DNA of 64,000 nt from Gossypium raimondii (lineage: Eukaryota; Streptophyta; Magnoliopsida; Malvales; Malvaceae). Below the pieces are notes generated by a model, which saw nothing but the letters and a program-made list of their open reading frames with translations, made no database searches and had not been told where the DNA came from. The stretch is taken from contig NC_068575.1 in NCBI RefSeq assembly GCF_025698545.1, positions 62,629,980 through 62,693,979 on the forward strand, read 5' to 3'. The stretch's first letter is position 1, and the number at the start of each line of letters is the position of its first letter. Positions 13,610-26,929 of this stretch are shown here, one piece after another. Both the position numbers and the translations under genes were made by a program.

Positions 13610-16600
13610 TTAAGAGCTAGCCTGTCCTTTCTTCTTCAATTTCAGAGTCTTCTTTTGGCTAGTCTGGTGCTTTAGAGCAGGCTCCACGAGCAGTAGGCGA
13701 GACATTACGTAAGCTAAGATGTCTTCCTGGTTCGATTTTGTAAAGTCTAAGTGTCCATACTCAAATTCCTTGTATGATACATTTACACTTGCATCCTTCA
13801 TTAACTTGTAGTGCCTTGTAACCATTGCTGCACTAATTATCTTGTCCTTCCGCCCAGCGATCAAATCAATTGGGATATCGATAAGCGAATAATATTCACC
13901 CAAGTCTATTGGCACCGGAGATCCATATGCCTTCATATTGGCTGATGCATTCCCATAGTCATACATTACAAATTTTCCCCTCCACTTTACTTGTGCAAGG
14001 TGGTGAATCACACCTAGTGAGAGCCCTGGCATGTCATCCATATTATAATGAGGTAATCCCATCACCCCAACCCAGTTCGAGCTATCTCCCCCAAAGGTAT
14101 AACTCAGTACGGTTTGTATTAGTCCCCCAAGGGCAGGGTAGTTATGGAAGTCCCTAGCTAACTTGTTGAACAGCATGCGGAAGAATCGGGTCGGTATATA
14201 CAAGGCAGGCACGAAAAACGCCAGAATCGGACCCAAAGGAACAACGAAATAATGCGCCACTGTAAGGATAAAAATAGTCTCATCATGGAAGCCTGCAGGC
14301 GAAAGTAAAGTCAATCTTGAGAGCCTGTGAGGCTTTTGTTCAATCAAGCGTGTCACAGTATACATCAGCATAACAGCTCCACCCAGACTATGAGCGATTG
14401 CACTGAGTTTGTATGGCTGCTCATCGTTTGTTTCTTCATCAGGTTGAATCATTTTTAATTCGTCAGTTTTAATTTCATGAATCTTCTCTATCATAGCCGG
14501 AACATCTTTTGTCCCAAGCTCATTTACTGTGAACCACCAATATCTGAGTCAAAATAGTGTGTTTTAATTTCCAGTTTTAATGTCTGAGAAACAATAAATC
14601 AAAACATATTGATAGTGAAATCATATATTTACTTACTTCCGTGAGGGGATATTTTTATCCACATGCCCCCTAGAGACTAGACCACGCAAATTCCCAAGGA
14701 AGACGTCGTAGCCTGTAATTAAAGCAATAACATCATTACACTGAAATTTTATACTATGCTAGTATTCTATGAATGATGTAAATACTCTCAAGTATAATTA
14801 AAAACCTTGATCATATGCTGCGAAAGCTGAAGAACCAACAACACCATTAGAAACCCAACTGCAAAAGAGAAATCAACTCATAAAACCAATACATTGCAAC
14901 TATTTAAGTAGAAGGGGGAAAGGAATAAATTACAAGTAATCAGGATAATAATTAATATGGTTCCGACAATATAGAATGCTTACCACAATACCATAAGGAG
15001 AGGGATCTAAATTCATAGGCATCACTTGCATATATTAGTGTCTTTCAATAGATAAGATGGATTTCTAAGCAAGTGCTGCCCCAAACCAATTCTATTTTAC
15101 TTAAAGAATAATTGAGAAAGGTTATGTTAACCAGACACGGGAGAAGGTGTCAATTATAGGCATGTGTCCAACACAGGTTTACATTTTTTTCATATGTTTG
15201 GCGGATCATACCCTATACCTATATTGTCCATCCATATTGTTGGACATGAGTACTTTGATATTACCTGAAGTCATCATTTTCTCCAAAGTGTACCCACAGT
15301 ACAAAAAATATTCATTCAACGCGTAAAATGGTAGAACCATTAAATATGGACATCCTTTTTAAAATGAAATCATTAATAGCACTTAAAATAATCCCTAAGA
15401 AAACACTAGTTTGCATTGTGCAAAAGTAATAATTCCTGTAAACCAGCATAATACATAACCACAAAGTGAACCACCAGCAAAGAAATCACAGCAGAGTGGC
15501 AGGAAGACTGCAGATTGTTACTTACCCCACGGATGAATCAAAAATACCATGCTGTAGATAGACAGCCTTCCGTGCATCACGTCTGCAATATCAGACTAGA
15601 GGCATCAAGAATCATAGCATTCAAGAGAAAGTGAAAAACTGAAACTGAAAAATAAACAATTATACCTTGGTATTCTTTCTAAAAGAAGAATATATCCATC
15701 GGCGGTAGTAACATGAATGGCTTCATATGGGTACCTAAAACAGGAAGATGAGTACGCAACTAACAAAAGATATGCAGAATTTCAGGGTAATAGAAGGGAA
15801 AAAGGGAAAGAAAAAAGATAAAAAATAAGACTGCACTTACCCAAGCTCTGTTATGATATCCTTACAAGTTCTAGCATCAGTGTTAAGAGCATGGTGAAGA
15901 GTAGGATTCCTTTCTGTAGGAGCTGGATCTTTATCTCCAAGAGTCACTGGGGGAATTGAAGCATTCAAGACATCATTGTCAACATCCTTAACACCAGCAC
16001 TTGCAGATGAGAACAATTTTCTGAAGATTCTAAAAGCTGAAGATGGGGAGAGCACACAATGCACAGTCTTGTGAAGCATATCAAATATAGCTTCAATGAA
16101 AATCTCAATTGCTAGATGAAGATCCTGATTGTCATCACATCACAATGAGTAAGTAAAAGCTATGAAAAAATAATGGCAAAAATGAGGCAATGCAAAGCAG
16201 AAAATAATGATGCAAGCGAAATAGACTGAGGCAATGAAAACAGAAAACTTCTAGAGGCAGTAAGATGCAAGTTCTTGTAGAAACCTCAACGACTCCACGC
16301 CTCCTGTCAATGCTGCGGTTGACAACATGGTCCTTGGTGGTGTGCATGTTCCTAAAGGAGTGAAAATTCCTAAGATGGGGGTTTCCTGGATCTGAAGAAG
16401 TCTTTGATCCCCAAATATTTAACAAACGGAAAACAAGAAATGGCATCCACAGCAGAAGCCTAGCAGGTAACAAAATCAATGACAATATGCATGCCATCAA
16501 GTCTGTCCAATGCCAAGCATTATTGATAGGAAAGCTTGTCCTGGAGCTTCTTGACCCATGAGATGATGGTGACGCAGGGTATGTCTCATCAAGATTGTTG

Positions 16601-19042
16601 TCATCGGAAGAGTAGTCTATACTTGAAGTATCAGACTCCAGAGAAAGTTCATGAATGAACTGGTTGAATGAGGAAACACCACTGCGGTCAACAAGAAAAG
16701 TCAAAATGTCAACTACTAATTGATACTAGAATTACTTAATATGGAAAAGTAAAGGAGCAACTTCCAGATTTTAGACCATTTAAGCAAGAGAGTACCAACG
16801 AATTTAAGAAATTTCTGATGACACCCATTCATGTTTAAACCATTGTGATTCTGCAGTTATGCCAAAAAAAAGGGTCTTCATGACCAGCCAAATCAAAGGT
16901 GTTTGTAGGCAATTTTCATAAGCAATAGCATTTAATATTATTCTTAAAAAGAATGAAATTTAAAAATATATATATTTAGCATTTAAGAAGCCAATTAGGA
17001 TAGGCTCTACGAAAGTACATTGAACCAATGATGAAAAAAGACACTAGTGCCAGCAACCATCGCTAAACTTCTCCAACAAGAAAAGTCAGCAGAACTCTGT
17101 TTTAGCTCTCCCATTTAATATTTTAGTGCTTCCCATAATTAATATAGTGAAGAAAAGACAAGGCCAAAAAAACAAGAAAACTATGAACTTAAATGATAAT
17201 CACTCTGGTAAAAGGATCTACTTAAGCACATAAATAGCTAAAACAAAAGAAAAACATAGTCCTTGATACTTAAGACATATTTCTTTTCTCATAACACTTC
17301 GGGGAAAAAAAACATACTTTTCCATCCAGCGTGGAAACCGAGGTCCATGAAAAGTTGGCCTAAGCTCCCATCCTTGAACACCTTCGAGAATATTTGCCTT
17401 TCCAAGAAGAATGGACAATAAAAGTGCTGATACTTCATTTATCAACCGTGCAGTATTGTTCAAAGACTCATACATAAAAGTCTTCAGCAATCTGCATTAG
17501 AAATAAAAACAAGTCGGTTGCCCATAATAAGAATATTCCTTTGGCAGGAATTTTTGTTGTTGTCGTTGTTTTTTTTTTTTTTTTGCAATATAAAGGAAAA
17601 AGGGAAAAATTTAAAGAAAACAAAACTATAGCAAAAGGAAAATAAAGCAAAAAAGTAAAAGGCAAAAGCACCAATCAAATGGAGTTTTAGGAAACTACAG
17701 TTCCAAGCTCTTACAAAGGCATAGAGACGTACATGTAAGAAAGTGAATGAGTAAAGAGAATGTTGGGGTATGCCTATTGGACTGATCAAAGCTATACTAC
17801 CAATAATGCATATTAATCACTGATCCATAATAAACAAAAGTAAGAGTTACTAAGTACTAATTGGGATAAGTCCATTGTGTATAAAGGAATTGCATAAGAA
17901 TTATAAAAAAACTATAACTATTAGATCTTTATGGATCAAAGTCATAAAAGTTATTCCTAGTCATTACATTGTTAATACAGGGCATTGAGAGTATCGAAAG
18001 ACTTAAAGTACAGAAGGGCAGGAGTATTTATACCCATGCTATGCCGCACTGCCTTTAGTGTGTTTGGCCCTAGCCTTTTTACTAGCCAAACTATCTCTAT
18101 CCTAGCCACTAAGAGGAGAATTGTTCTATAAAGAATTAATTTACAGGAGACAACACTCCACCCCTATTTTTCAATCATCCCTACCAACATATTATTACAC
18201 CCAATAAATGATAAAAGCTCTCGAAGAAGTACTTGTCCGAATGGGAGTTTTATTTTGGTCATCATCTTACTCTTGCTAGCAGAAGAGTGACTCTACCTTA
18301 AAATGGCCCTTGGGTTGATCAAGCTTTCGGGCAAACTTGTGGAATTCACTTGAGAACACAATATAACTTATGTATGTTCTTTGATCACGTGTATGCTTAA
18401 TCACATTACGTGTTGCAAGTATTGGTTTTGGTGAATCCGGTCATGAATAGTTCATCAAATATCGAACTAAATACTTTCATTTTTTTTCAATATTTATAAT
18501 TCAACTAATTCATTAAAAAAAAAAGCCAAATTAGTTTCCAATCGTAATTCCTCCATAAGTATTTAATACTGGTAATATTGTCATAGACTTGTAAACTATA
18601 TAGGTTCTTTTCTCTTGGTTTTCTAAAACAAATTAACAAATATCAACATAGTCGTCAAACTAACAAGAGAAGTAATTAACTAATTATTTAATTTCTTTCG
18701 CCATTAAGATCCACACTCCAAAAACAAAATCATCATTTAAAAAAACTCTCATAAAAACAACACCCAGAAAACCCTAGCATTTACTCTTTTTTTCCGTTTC
18801 AATGAACTGGATTCAGCTAATAAAAGCTCCCAACCCAATTACTTCCCCCGACAATAATGCCGATAAAATCTTAAGCTTAATCCCTAGAAAAATTCCGAAA
18901 TCAATCAAATAATCTCCCAAAAATAAAAAAAAATCCGACAACAGCGCATACAAATACACGTATAAATATACGGAGAGGGATAGAAAAAAAAGATAACTCA
19001 CTCTTTTGTAATAGCGAGGGCGCTGTCAACGAGACGCCGCAT
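13610..19042 (-). CDS. Alpha/beta-hydrolase lipase family protein, copy B (694 aa)
   Basis: Tandem paralogue of the gene at 5046-10596. Nine minus-strand exons: 19042-19002, 17491-17318, 16681-16285, 16124-15841, 15734-15666, 15582-15526, 14858-14806, 14712-14637, 14543-13610. Exons 1, 2 and 4-8 have exactly the lengths of copy A. Exon 3 is 9 bp shorter and exon 9 is 15 bp shorter. Splice phases are the same. Protein identity looks like roughly four-fifths by eye. The nucleophile elbow reads A-H-S-L-G with Ser near 436. The Asp (GRKDK) and His (YGHLDF) candidates are retained, as is the hydrophobic segment before the hydrolase domain. Both copies look intact, so the duplication has been kept. 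Intron 1 is about 470 bp longer than in copy A because of sequence near 17760-18480. Probable role is membrane-associated lipid ester hydrolysis; substrate unknown. Confidence 0.9.
18810..18834 (-). promoter_or_regulatory. Intron-1 block identical to lipase copy A
   Basis: Counterpart of 10315-10339, identical over 25 nt, located about 170-190 nt into intron 1 of copy B. See that entry for the interpretation. Confidence 0.45.
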
Positions 19043-19326
19043 AATTCTACTCTTATTTTTTGCTCTTCCTTTTTTCGATTTTCGATCTCTCGATTCCCAC
19101 CAAAAAGAAAATCAAAAATCAAAATCCCATCGAAAGAATTTTGAATCGGCGAAACGGAGACGAAAACAAAAGAGAAAAGTGTGGGGAAGTTAGAAAATCG
19201 TTGAAATGAAATCTGCTGATAAAGAGGGATTGCTTTTTGGCAACCCCGCGATTCTTGCCGTACGAAGTAATCAAGTTTATATATCATTTTCCAAATCATC
19301 GCGCCATTATATTTCCCATGGGGAGC

Positions 19327-19332
19327 CACGTG
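19327..19332. promoter_or_regulatory. G-box CACGTG upstream of lipase copy B
   Basis: A perfect CACGTG lies 285 bp upstream of the copy B start codon and matches the position and flank of the copy A G-box at 10890-10895. Confidence 0.5.
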
Positions 19333-19339
19333 GAGGATT

Positions 19340-21609
19340 ATGATTGGGCGTCATGCTGGATCCTCCAGTTTTTAAATGAGAGTGGTAACGTCGGTGGACT
19401 GCAATCGTGAGGGGAAATGAATCAGGAACGTTATCAGATTGAAATGGCCGGCTCAGAACTTTTTGGTCAGAATGGACGACTCAGATAGGGTGCGGATTTT
19501 TTATTGGTTAATTGTGTCGGTCCCACAGGACGACTTCGTTGCAGCGCCAGACGAAAAATGCGGGTCTATTTTTGACGTGGAAGTTCAGAGAACCTTTCCT
19601 GACACTGTCAAAGTCACTCAATTTATTATTATTTATTTGTTAATTGGGTAAACTATAACTACTGTTACTAAATTATTAATCATTTTATATTTTAGTCACT
19701 AAATCATTAAATTTGTTGATTTATGATTTTCTCTACTTGATTCGCTTATATCAATTGAAAGCTTTCATTTTTTTTTTATAGTTGAATTTTTTTACGAAAT
19801 AATTTTAAAAATTATGAATTTACAAATCAGAATCTAAATAACTTTTTAATTCAATCTTCAACATTAACTGTTAGATCAACTTGGACCTAAAGTATATTTT
19901 TCTATTTATTGATGGCTATCGATCCATCATATCGATTGTTAAATCGTGGCTTAGAGCTCACTAGTCGAACTTTAAAAAAAAATTAACATCCCAACAACTT
20001 AAATTAAAACTTTAAAATAGTTTAATAATCATTTTGTTACTTTTTGTAGTTAAGTGACCAAAACATAAACTTACTAATAGTTTAAGTGTAGTTTACCCTT
20101 ATCATTTTATAAATATTTATATCTAAATTATTATTTAAAAATTTAACTAAATTGATATCACCTATTAATCAATTTCAACTCAAAATTATTTTTAAAAATC
20201 TTTCTTTCTTTTTTTACAAAATAACAAGTATTATTATGACGATTCTTTATCTTTTATAATTCTATATAAAATCTAGAGAAATATACATAAATAATTAATT
20301 TATTATTTCAGCAATATTTTTAAAAATATTTATTATATAATTATTTTTCATGAGTATATTATAATCTAATATTTATTTAAATGTTGATAAAATAAAAAAT
20401 GAATTTAAATATTATAAATTAAAAACCAGAAAAGAACTTTACCTTAATTTATAAATATGATTTGATTTAACTCTAAATCTAATATAAATGTAAAAGTATT
20501 TATTTTAATGGGTAAACATATGCCTTTGTCATGATTAATTTGACTCGAAATTAAAGTTTACTAAATTTTATTTTCTAACGGGAGAATGGTTTATTCAAAC
20601 TCAACTAGAAACTTTAATTAATGCAAGTTTTATCATCATATTGACCAAAATAATAATTGACTTTGGAATTACTTATCAAAAATACAAAAGACTAGGAATT
20701 ACTTTTCCTTTGAATGTAGATGTATTATTTTATTATTGTTTAAAATAAGTAAATAAATATTGTTTTCAAAAAATATTATTGAAAACTAATAACTTATAGT
20801 TTTTTGATGAAAATTATCATGAGATCTTTAATAAAGTGATTAGGGAAGCAAACCGTTGATGGAAATTTCAATATATATATATCAAACATTATAACCTTAA
20901 TTTGGTATATAAATTAAAAAATTAAAATAAGCATGACTGCGATTGTTTTTAAAATGAGTAGGTAAACATTGCTTTCAATCTTTTGAAAGAAATTAAGTTT
21001 GTCTAAATCATTACACCACTAGACATGAATCACATGATAAATTGTACAGTATATTTACCTCTAAATACCTTATTATAATTTCGGCTTAATATACATATTA
21101 GCCCCTAAATTTGTCAAATTTGATGCACAGTTAACACAGTGATTATTGAATCAATGATGTGGTGACATTATTTAATTCACTAACCAAATATAAATCCATA
21201 TCATAAAAAAATACATTTTATTAACATACGAGGATGACGTGCACATGGATGGTCCAAATATTTAATGTCACCCACTCTCTCCATCAACTTGTTTCAGACA
21301 ATAAATACAAAAACAAAATCTGCATATGCTGAAAAAGGAAGCCTTATTTTATAATTACTTTTCTGAAGCAAAGGAAGCTTTATTTACACAACACATTCCA
21401 TGAAAGCAACGAAAGCAACCGTACTTGCAGATCACGATATATTGATTGCTAATAAAGCTCATGCAACCTTTAATATGTGTCAGAGCATAGTTATCAGTTA
21501 TCACCCACACCTGACGTTGATCGTCCCAACCAAGACTAAATACGCCAGTGTTTACAACTCCGGTATGTTTTTGTGTTTACTGTTTATGTTTGGAGTCGGA
21601 TTAGGGGAT
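19340..21609. other. Intergenic region with MITE
   Basis: After the copy B promoter the sequence is AT-rich and without a supportable gene. It holds a family 2 palindromic element (19646-20098). The last few hundred bases (about 21250-21609) probably include the 3' untranslated region of the CCR4-like gene. Confidence 0.55.
19646..20098. mobile_element. Family 2 MITE (about 453 bp)
   Basis: Begins gggtaaact and ends agtttaccc, with long inverted arms. The right arm reads 'gtgaccaaaacataaactta', matching the left-arm 'gtcact' block in reverse. The flanks 'ttgttaatt' and 'ttatcattt' agree at 6 of 9 positions, which suggests an aged 9-bp target duplication. Other copies lie at about 27070-27649, 39936-40459 and 50945-51440. 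Confidence 0.65.
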
Positions 21610-24600
21610 TTAATCCAAACAAAGGACTGCTGGTGTAGTCAGGTTATCATCTTCTATGGTACTTTTAGAGAAGGCAAATTCAGAAACCAAGGCCAAATGA
21701 TCGCTTCCGATTTTCTGTATGATAACAGAACAAGGGTCAGATAGGAAATGAATATGAGATTAATATGCTCAAATCATCACACTTCAACAGATGAAAAGGA
21801 AACTATTTGAAGGCACCAAAACATATGCAATACCATCTGAAGCTTCGAACTTCAAATCATATGCATAGACATTCATCATTTGATGGCTGAAAATGCAAAC
21901 AAAAATGCATTTATCAATTCATCCTAATGAGTCCCTTACATAACCGGCAGGGCATTCAATGGCATTCAAAAGTTTTTTCATATTTACGAGGGTCCGTAGA
22001 GGGTCATATTCCCACGCCCCATGCTGAAAATGTGGGAGAGTTAAATAACTATTTAGGCCTGAACTTGACAACTATTCTTATATTGAGGCCTAAACTTTTT
22101 TTGGTCCAAATTAGGCCCTAAATTTGACAAGCATTCTCATATTAAGGCCTGAACATTTTTTGTCCAAGTTAAGCCCTAAACTAGGTAATTGTTCCCACAT
22201 CGAGACTTGAACTTTTTTTTTGTGTCTATGTTAATCCATGAAATTTCATTGGAAACCCTAAAGTTCAGGCCCCAATATAAGAATGCTTGCCAAGCTCAAG
22301 TTCCATTATGAAAATAATAACCAAGTTCAGGGACTAACTTAGACGAAAAAAATTCAGGCCTCAATTAGAGAATAGTTGCCAAGTTCAGACCCCAAATAGT
22401 GATTTAACCCAATGTGGGATGCATTAAGAGAAATGAAGAGTTGAAGCAACATAATGCTCCATCATACTGTTCTATTCCAACTGTCTCCCTCCGAAGACAA
22501 AAACGATGCTACAGATAAATATGTAATAATAAATTGTCGATTAGCTACGACTCTAAAGAACAGGGCAGTTTAGTTAGTTATATATTGGTCTTACCTTGCA
22601 TGGAAGGCCACCAGTCCTCGTGAGAATATCAATTGGAAGAGTATCCAGAACTCTAATAGGTAGAACGCCTTCCGAGTACCTGTACCAAGTCAAGCAACCT
22701 TAAGCTTTGATACGATGTCATTAAAATTGCTAGTACAAAATTCCAGAAAGCCTTGTACCATAAATAGTCAACAGTTCCAAGAAACTTAGAGTGGTAGGAA
22801 GTGGCTAAAGGTTCACCGTTGGAGTGCCTTGTATTTGTAGAACCCTGAGAAAATGATAATATTAACTGTTACAAATTTCGCAAATAACTGGAGCTGAAAG
22901 ATAATGATACAGAACTGTTTAATTCTTTGTGCATGTATATGTATCTAAATGCGTCCGTGTATACCTTTACTGTGGCATAGGAGCTATTAAGCTGCAATGG
23001 ATGCATAACTAAACGGCTATTAGCAGTTCCAGTTGCAGCTTTAACCTCCTCATCAGTCCAACAATCATTCAAAACTCTGAAATGAGAAAGTATTGAATTC
23101 TATTAATTGAAAATTACCATTAGAAGAAGAAATATAAGTTTGACACGACAAATTCCAAGAAAAACACCTAAACATGGTTTTTTTGTGTCTGTGTGTGAAT
23201 GATACTGAAATTTTACTAAATCCTCAAATAGATGGCCACTACTTCCTCTAAGCAACGACACTCCATCATAAGCAAAACTTGATTTGCTTCGAACAAATAA
23301 AAATAAAAATTCGAATTTTGAGTTGATTGAATCAAGTTATTCGATTTTTTCGAGTCAACTCGAATAAGTAATTCGAGTTTTGAGTTCGAGTCAATTGAAT
23401 TTTACAATTTGAATGACTCGAATAATTCTAATGATAGATTGGTGTAGATACCCCTTTGATCCCTGTAAATTTTGAAAATGACCAAATTGGTCACTATCTC
23501 AACAAAAATTACAAAAAAATCAAAATATTTATAAAAATACCAAAATTTATATTTTAAAAATTATGAAATTTTAAAAACTCTAAAGAATATATAAAGTTAA
23601 AATTTTTAAAATTCTAAAATAATATTTTGTGATCTAAATAAGTTAATTAATGTTTCAAGTTTACAATACTAAACTATGTTTTTTTTTTTCTTTTGCTCTG
23701 AAATGGTTTCAAATTTATCTGCTCTAACATGAAATTAGTTAGACTGTAACAATATTTTAATTTGACATGTTTAATTTTTTAATTTAACTTGAATAATTTC
23801 ACTCTATTTAATTCGACTTAAATTTCATTTCGCTTGACTTGATTTGAAAAAATTTCAAATTGAGTTAGGATGATAAAATATGAATCATCAACTTGATTAA
23901 CTCGAAATATTTTTACTCGATTTGATCGAACGCTCGCCCCTACCAACCATAAGAACGATTGGGTTTCGTCCAATTTTTCTAAAAGAGATGCATTCAGAGA
24001 CAATTTTAGAAGGGTTAAGTAGAGGCCTTGGCCTCCGAAATTCTTTGTAGTTACTTTAGGACCCTTTCGAGGTATTACATTATTACCCAAAATATGATAA
24101 AATTATATTTTCCCCCGCCCCCTCCCTCCAAGAATTTTTAATTTGACTTCCCCTTTTGTAGAATTTACAAATTGATATGATAAATTCAATAGAACTTTTA
24201 CTCTAAACTTCATTCATTTTATTAGCTTGACTCTCTCTATTACCTTTTCAATGAATTAAATGCATATATTCCATTGGTTATTGTGTTAATATCTTTTATT
24301 ATATGTTTATAAGAAAGAAGAAAATGTTAAACCATTACATTGTACAATATAAATTGTATTTAATCTTATGTTTTCCTTTTGCAATATGAAGTAATTATAT
24401 ACTTACTTTAATTACTGTAGTTGGATGATAGGCTTTTTTAGTATTGAAACTTTAATTCGTATTAAAATTTTACATATGCAACATTTCTATCGCACATATG
24501 TATAGATGCACAAACATACACAAGTTGGAACCAAAGATAGGCTGTTTAACCAAAGATAAAAAGGATAGGGTGTTGAAAGAGGAAAAATTACCTGTCCATA

Positions 24601-26917
24601 ACAGAAATTGAACTTCTTGATTCTCTGTTACCACCCAAAACTTCAGAGGGATAGCAACTTCTCTGACCCGACAACTCTCTTCTGTTATACAACTTGACGT
24701 TAAGCTGCAAAAGAAAGAATATGCAATATGTTTATATATGATTAGATTTATCAACCATCACTGGCATACTATGGAGAAGGGAACCTTGTGACAGAACAAT
24801 GTTCATAGATAAAAATGCTACAGAATCTTACCTCTGATGTTGACAAGAACTTGTATATTGCACTCTGTCATAAACATTGAAATGATCAGCATTTATCGAG
24901 AAGAATAATTGCAGGTGCTAAAAGTATGATATGTAAACAGACTGAAGTTTACATGCACACCTGAGGAGTGCTATTAAAATCACCCCCAAGTACAACTGGG
25001 GCATTCCCCCATCTGTTGGAGAGTAATTGTGCCCTCGAAGAGAGAAAACGAATCTAGATGAGTAAAATATCAATGACAAACCGTTAACACCTGCAAATAT
25101 CTAATACACTATATTACAAAGAGGAACATCAATAAAGGAAGGGACATAAATCAAAGGATGACCAATGCATCAAGGAAATGATGCTAGCATCTAAATGAGT
25201 AAGCTTCATTATCTTTTGTGTGCCATTTGAACAAGAAATGCTTCTTGCAAAGGCATACAAATAAACTCCAAGAACCATATTTAAGTAAGTATAATTCATG
25301 CTGGTTCAAAACATGGTTATAGAACAATGACTTTATATATAAATAACATAAAGAGACTTACTTGGCCTAACTTTACTTCTCCACGGCTTGGGTTATAAAG
25401 CACATGAATGTTACCAACAACTAGTCTTCTAGATTCAACTCTGCACATCTGTCTGTATGTAATGGAGTCAAATATAGAAAGGAAAACAACTCTTCTATGA
25501 ACAGCATAAGGCAATATGAACATGTTAAAAAAGACAATGGCAATATTTTAAGTATGATGCAAATTATTTGTAGAAACATGATTATCAAGTTGAAACAGAA
25601 CCTATGTGAAGGCTTAATCTTCAATAATCTTTCATGGTGTGATACACATACGAGGATGATAATACTAATAGTAATCTTTCATAGTGTGATATGCTTATCA
25701 TATGATATTATTATATCATATTAAGAAATGCTAACTGAGGAAGAAGAATCAAGATTAGTTTGAAATGTCTATAAGATTGTAAGTATTGAAAAGAAGGCTT
25801 GAAATCAAACATCCAGAGCAAAATTGCCGTAAGGAATTAATTCAACATTTTAAAAACACCAATATATTTATATTTATATAAATATATATATTTGAACCAT
25901 AAAGACACACCAGCGTTAATTCATGCCTACCTCAAAAACAGAAAGCTGAGCAACATTATCACGAAGACCGAATCCCTTAAATTCGATGCTTTCCCTCTCC
26001 AACAATCGGAACCTAACCATAGAAAGGAAGAAAACAATATATAATCACACAAGTCAACTTTTCAGAAACATTCATCAAAGTTGCTACAACTTCCTCACTT
26101 GTCAGGTTTCCAAAATGTAGCACACCCATCAACATTATCTCCGGTACGTCGCTGCCAATTAATTTCATGTCAAATCTCATAGTTTTTCCTGATAATAACT
26201 TTTTTTTTCCTAAAATGCATAAACAAAATAAACCACCAACAGCAAATTTTAACCTTATAAGACCCAACATATCCTGCCTTCTCCATGGTGTTCCTTAGAT
26301 CAAAGTACTTATCCACCTCCTAAGGCAATAAAACCACAGTACCCTTTAATTGAAAAGTATGAAGAAATTTAAATAAATACACAAGAAAATGCTTACCTGC
26401 ATACAGATTATATCTGGGTTCCATCTCATTATTTCTTCACATAAAACCCTTTTCCGGTAACCCCATCTTATGTAATTTGAAGGAACATTTAGGTACAAAT
26501 CTTTATGTTTTGAAGCATTTCTATCTCCCAATATGTTATATGATGCCACAGTAAATCTATCTGGAACAAAAATTAATCAATAAAATTAATTACATACCCA
26601 CAATCTGTTTGAAAAAAGTACTGACTGAATCGTTTACCGTGAGAAGCTAGAGGTTGTTGGAGTTCGATCCACTGGCGGAGTATCTCAGGAGGAGAATCGT
26701 ACGATGTGGTCGGTTGTCGAAGAATGGAGTTGTCCCAGTGGGGACTGTAGGAACCAGTGGAAGAGGACGAAGAAGAACTTGTTGGGCTAACCATGGAAGA
26801 AGAAATGGCAATGGTGGGCTTGAAGGAAAAGGGTTTAGGCAATGATTGGCTTAGAGTTGGGGAAGCCATTGTTATGGAGATAAAAGGGTGGAGCAAAGAA
26901 CCACAGGCGAACCCCAT
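21610..26917 (-). CDS. CCR4-like endonuclease/exonuclease/phosphatase protein (452 aa), probable CCR4 homolog 3
   Basis: Thirteen minus-strand exons: 26917-26638, 26560-26397, 26319-26254, 26151-26099, 26012-25931, 25448-25362, 25053-24961, 24864-24832, 24704-24592, 23076-22965, 22844-22759, 22679-22595, 21714-21610. Frame closes at 452 codons, near the size I recall for Arabidopsis CCR4 homolog 3. All EEP-fold catalytic motifs are visible: ASYNILGDRN, the Mg-binding Glu in IICMQEVD, GNIHVLYNP, VVLGGDFNSTP, and GSDHLAL near the end. Such proteins remove poly(A) tails or cleave RNA 3' ends. The N-terminal ~95 residues are Ser/Pro-rich without leucine-rich repeats, unlike yeast Ccr4, so docking to a CCR4-NOT complex is uncertain. 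A second Met at residue 17 could be the true start. The SDH motif is on the last exon, behind an 880-bp intron carrying a MITE. Intron 9 (1.5 kb) is also filled with repeats. Confidence 0.9.
22038..22410. mobile_element. Palindromic MITE (family 3) with exact 9-bp target duplication
   Basis: A 373-bp element beginning gagttaaataacta and ending tagtgatttaaccc, with inverted arms sharing the block 'gaacttg(a/g)caactattc'. It is flanked on both sides by the identical 9-mer aatgtggga (22029-22037 and 22411-22419). A 9-bp duplication is the signature of Mutator-like transposition. It lies in the last intron of the CCR4-like gene. The exact flank suggests recent insertion. Confidence 0.85.
23270..23945. 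repeat. Intronic dispersed repeat rich in TCGAGT/ACTCGA
   Basis: Within intron 9 of the CCR4-like gene, motifs such as 'tcgagtcaactcgaa' and 'taactcgaaat' recur in both orientations over about 650 bp. The segment looks like an old MITE-type insertion. Its ends and class are not clear. The remainder of this intron up to 24591 is AT-rich and holds no other feature I recognise. Confidence 0.4.
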
Positions 26918-26929
26918 TGAAGAAGAAGA

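Noticed and set aside
17760-18480. Possible solo LTR in lipase B intron 1.
   Set aside because: No convincing TG..CA ends or target duplication could be found by eye, so it is not listed as an element.
21400-21744. A 114-codon plus-strand frame near the CCR4-like 3' end.
   Set aside because: It overlaps the antisense of the final CCR4-like exon and has no recognisable protein features.
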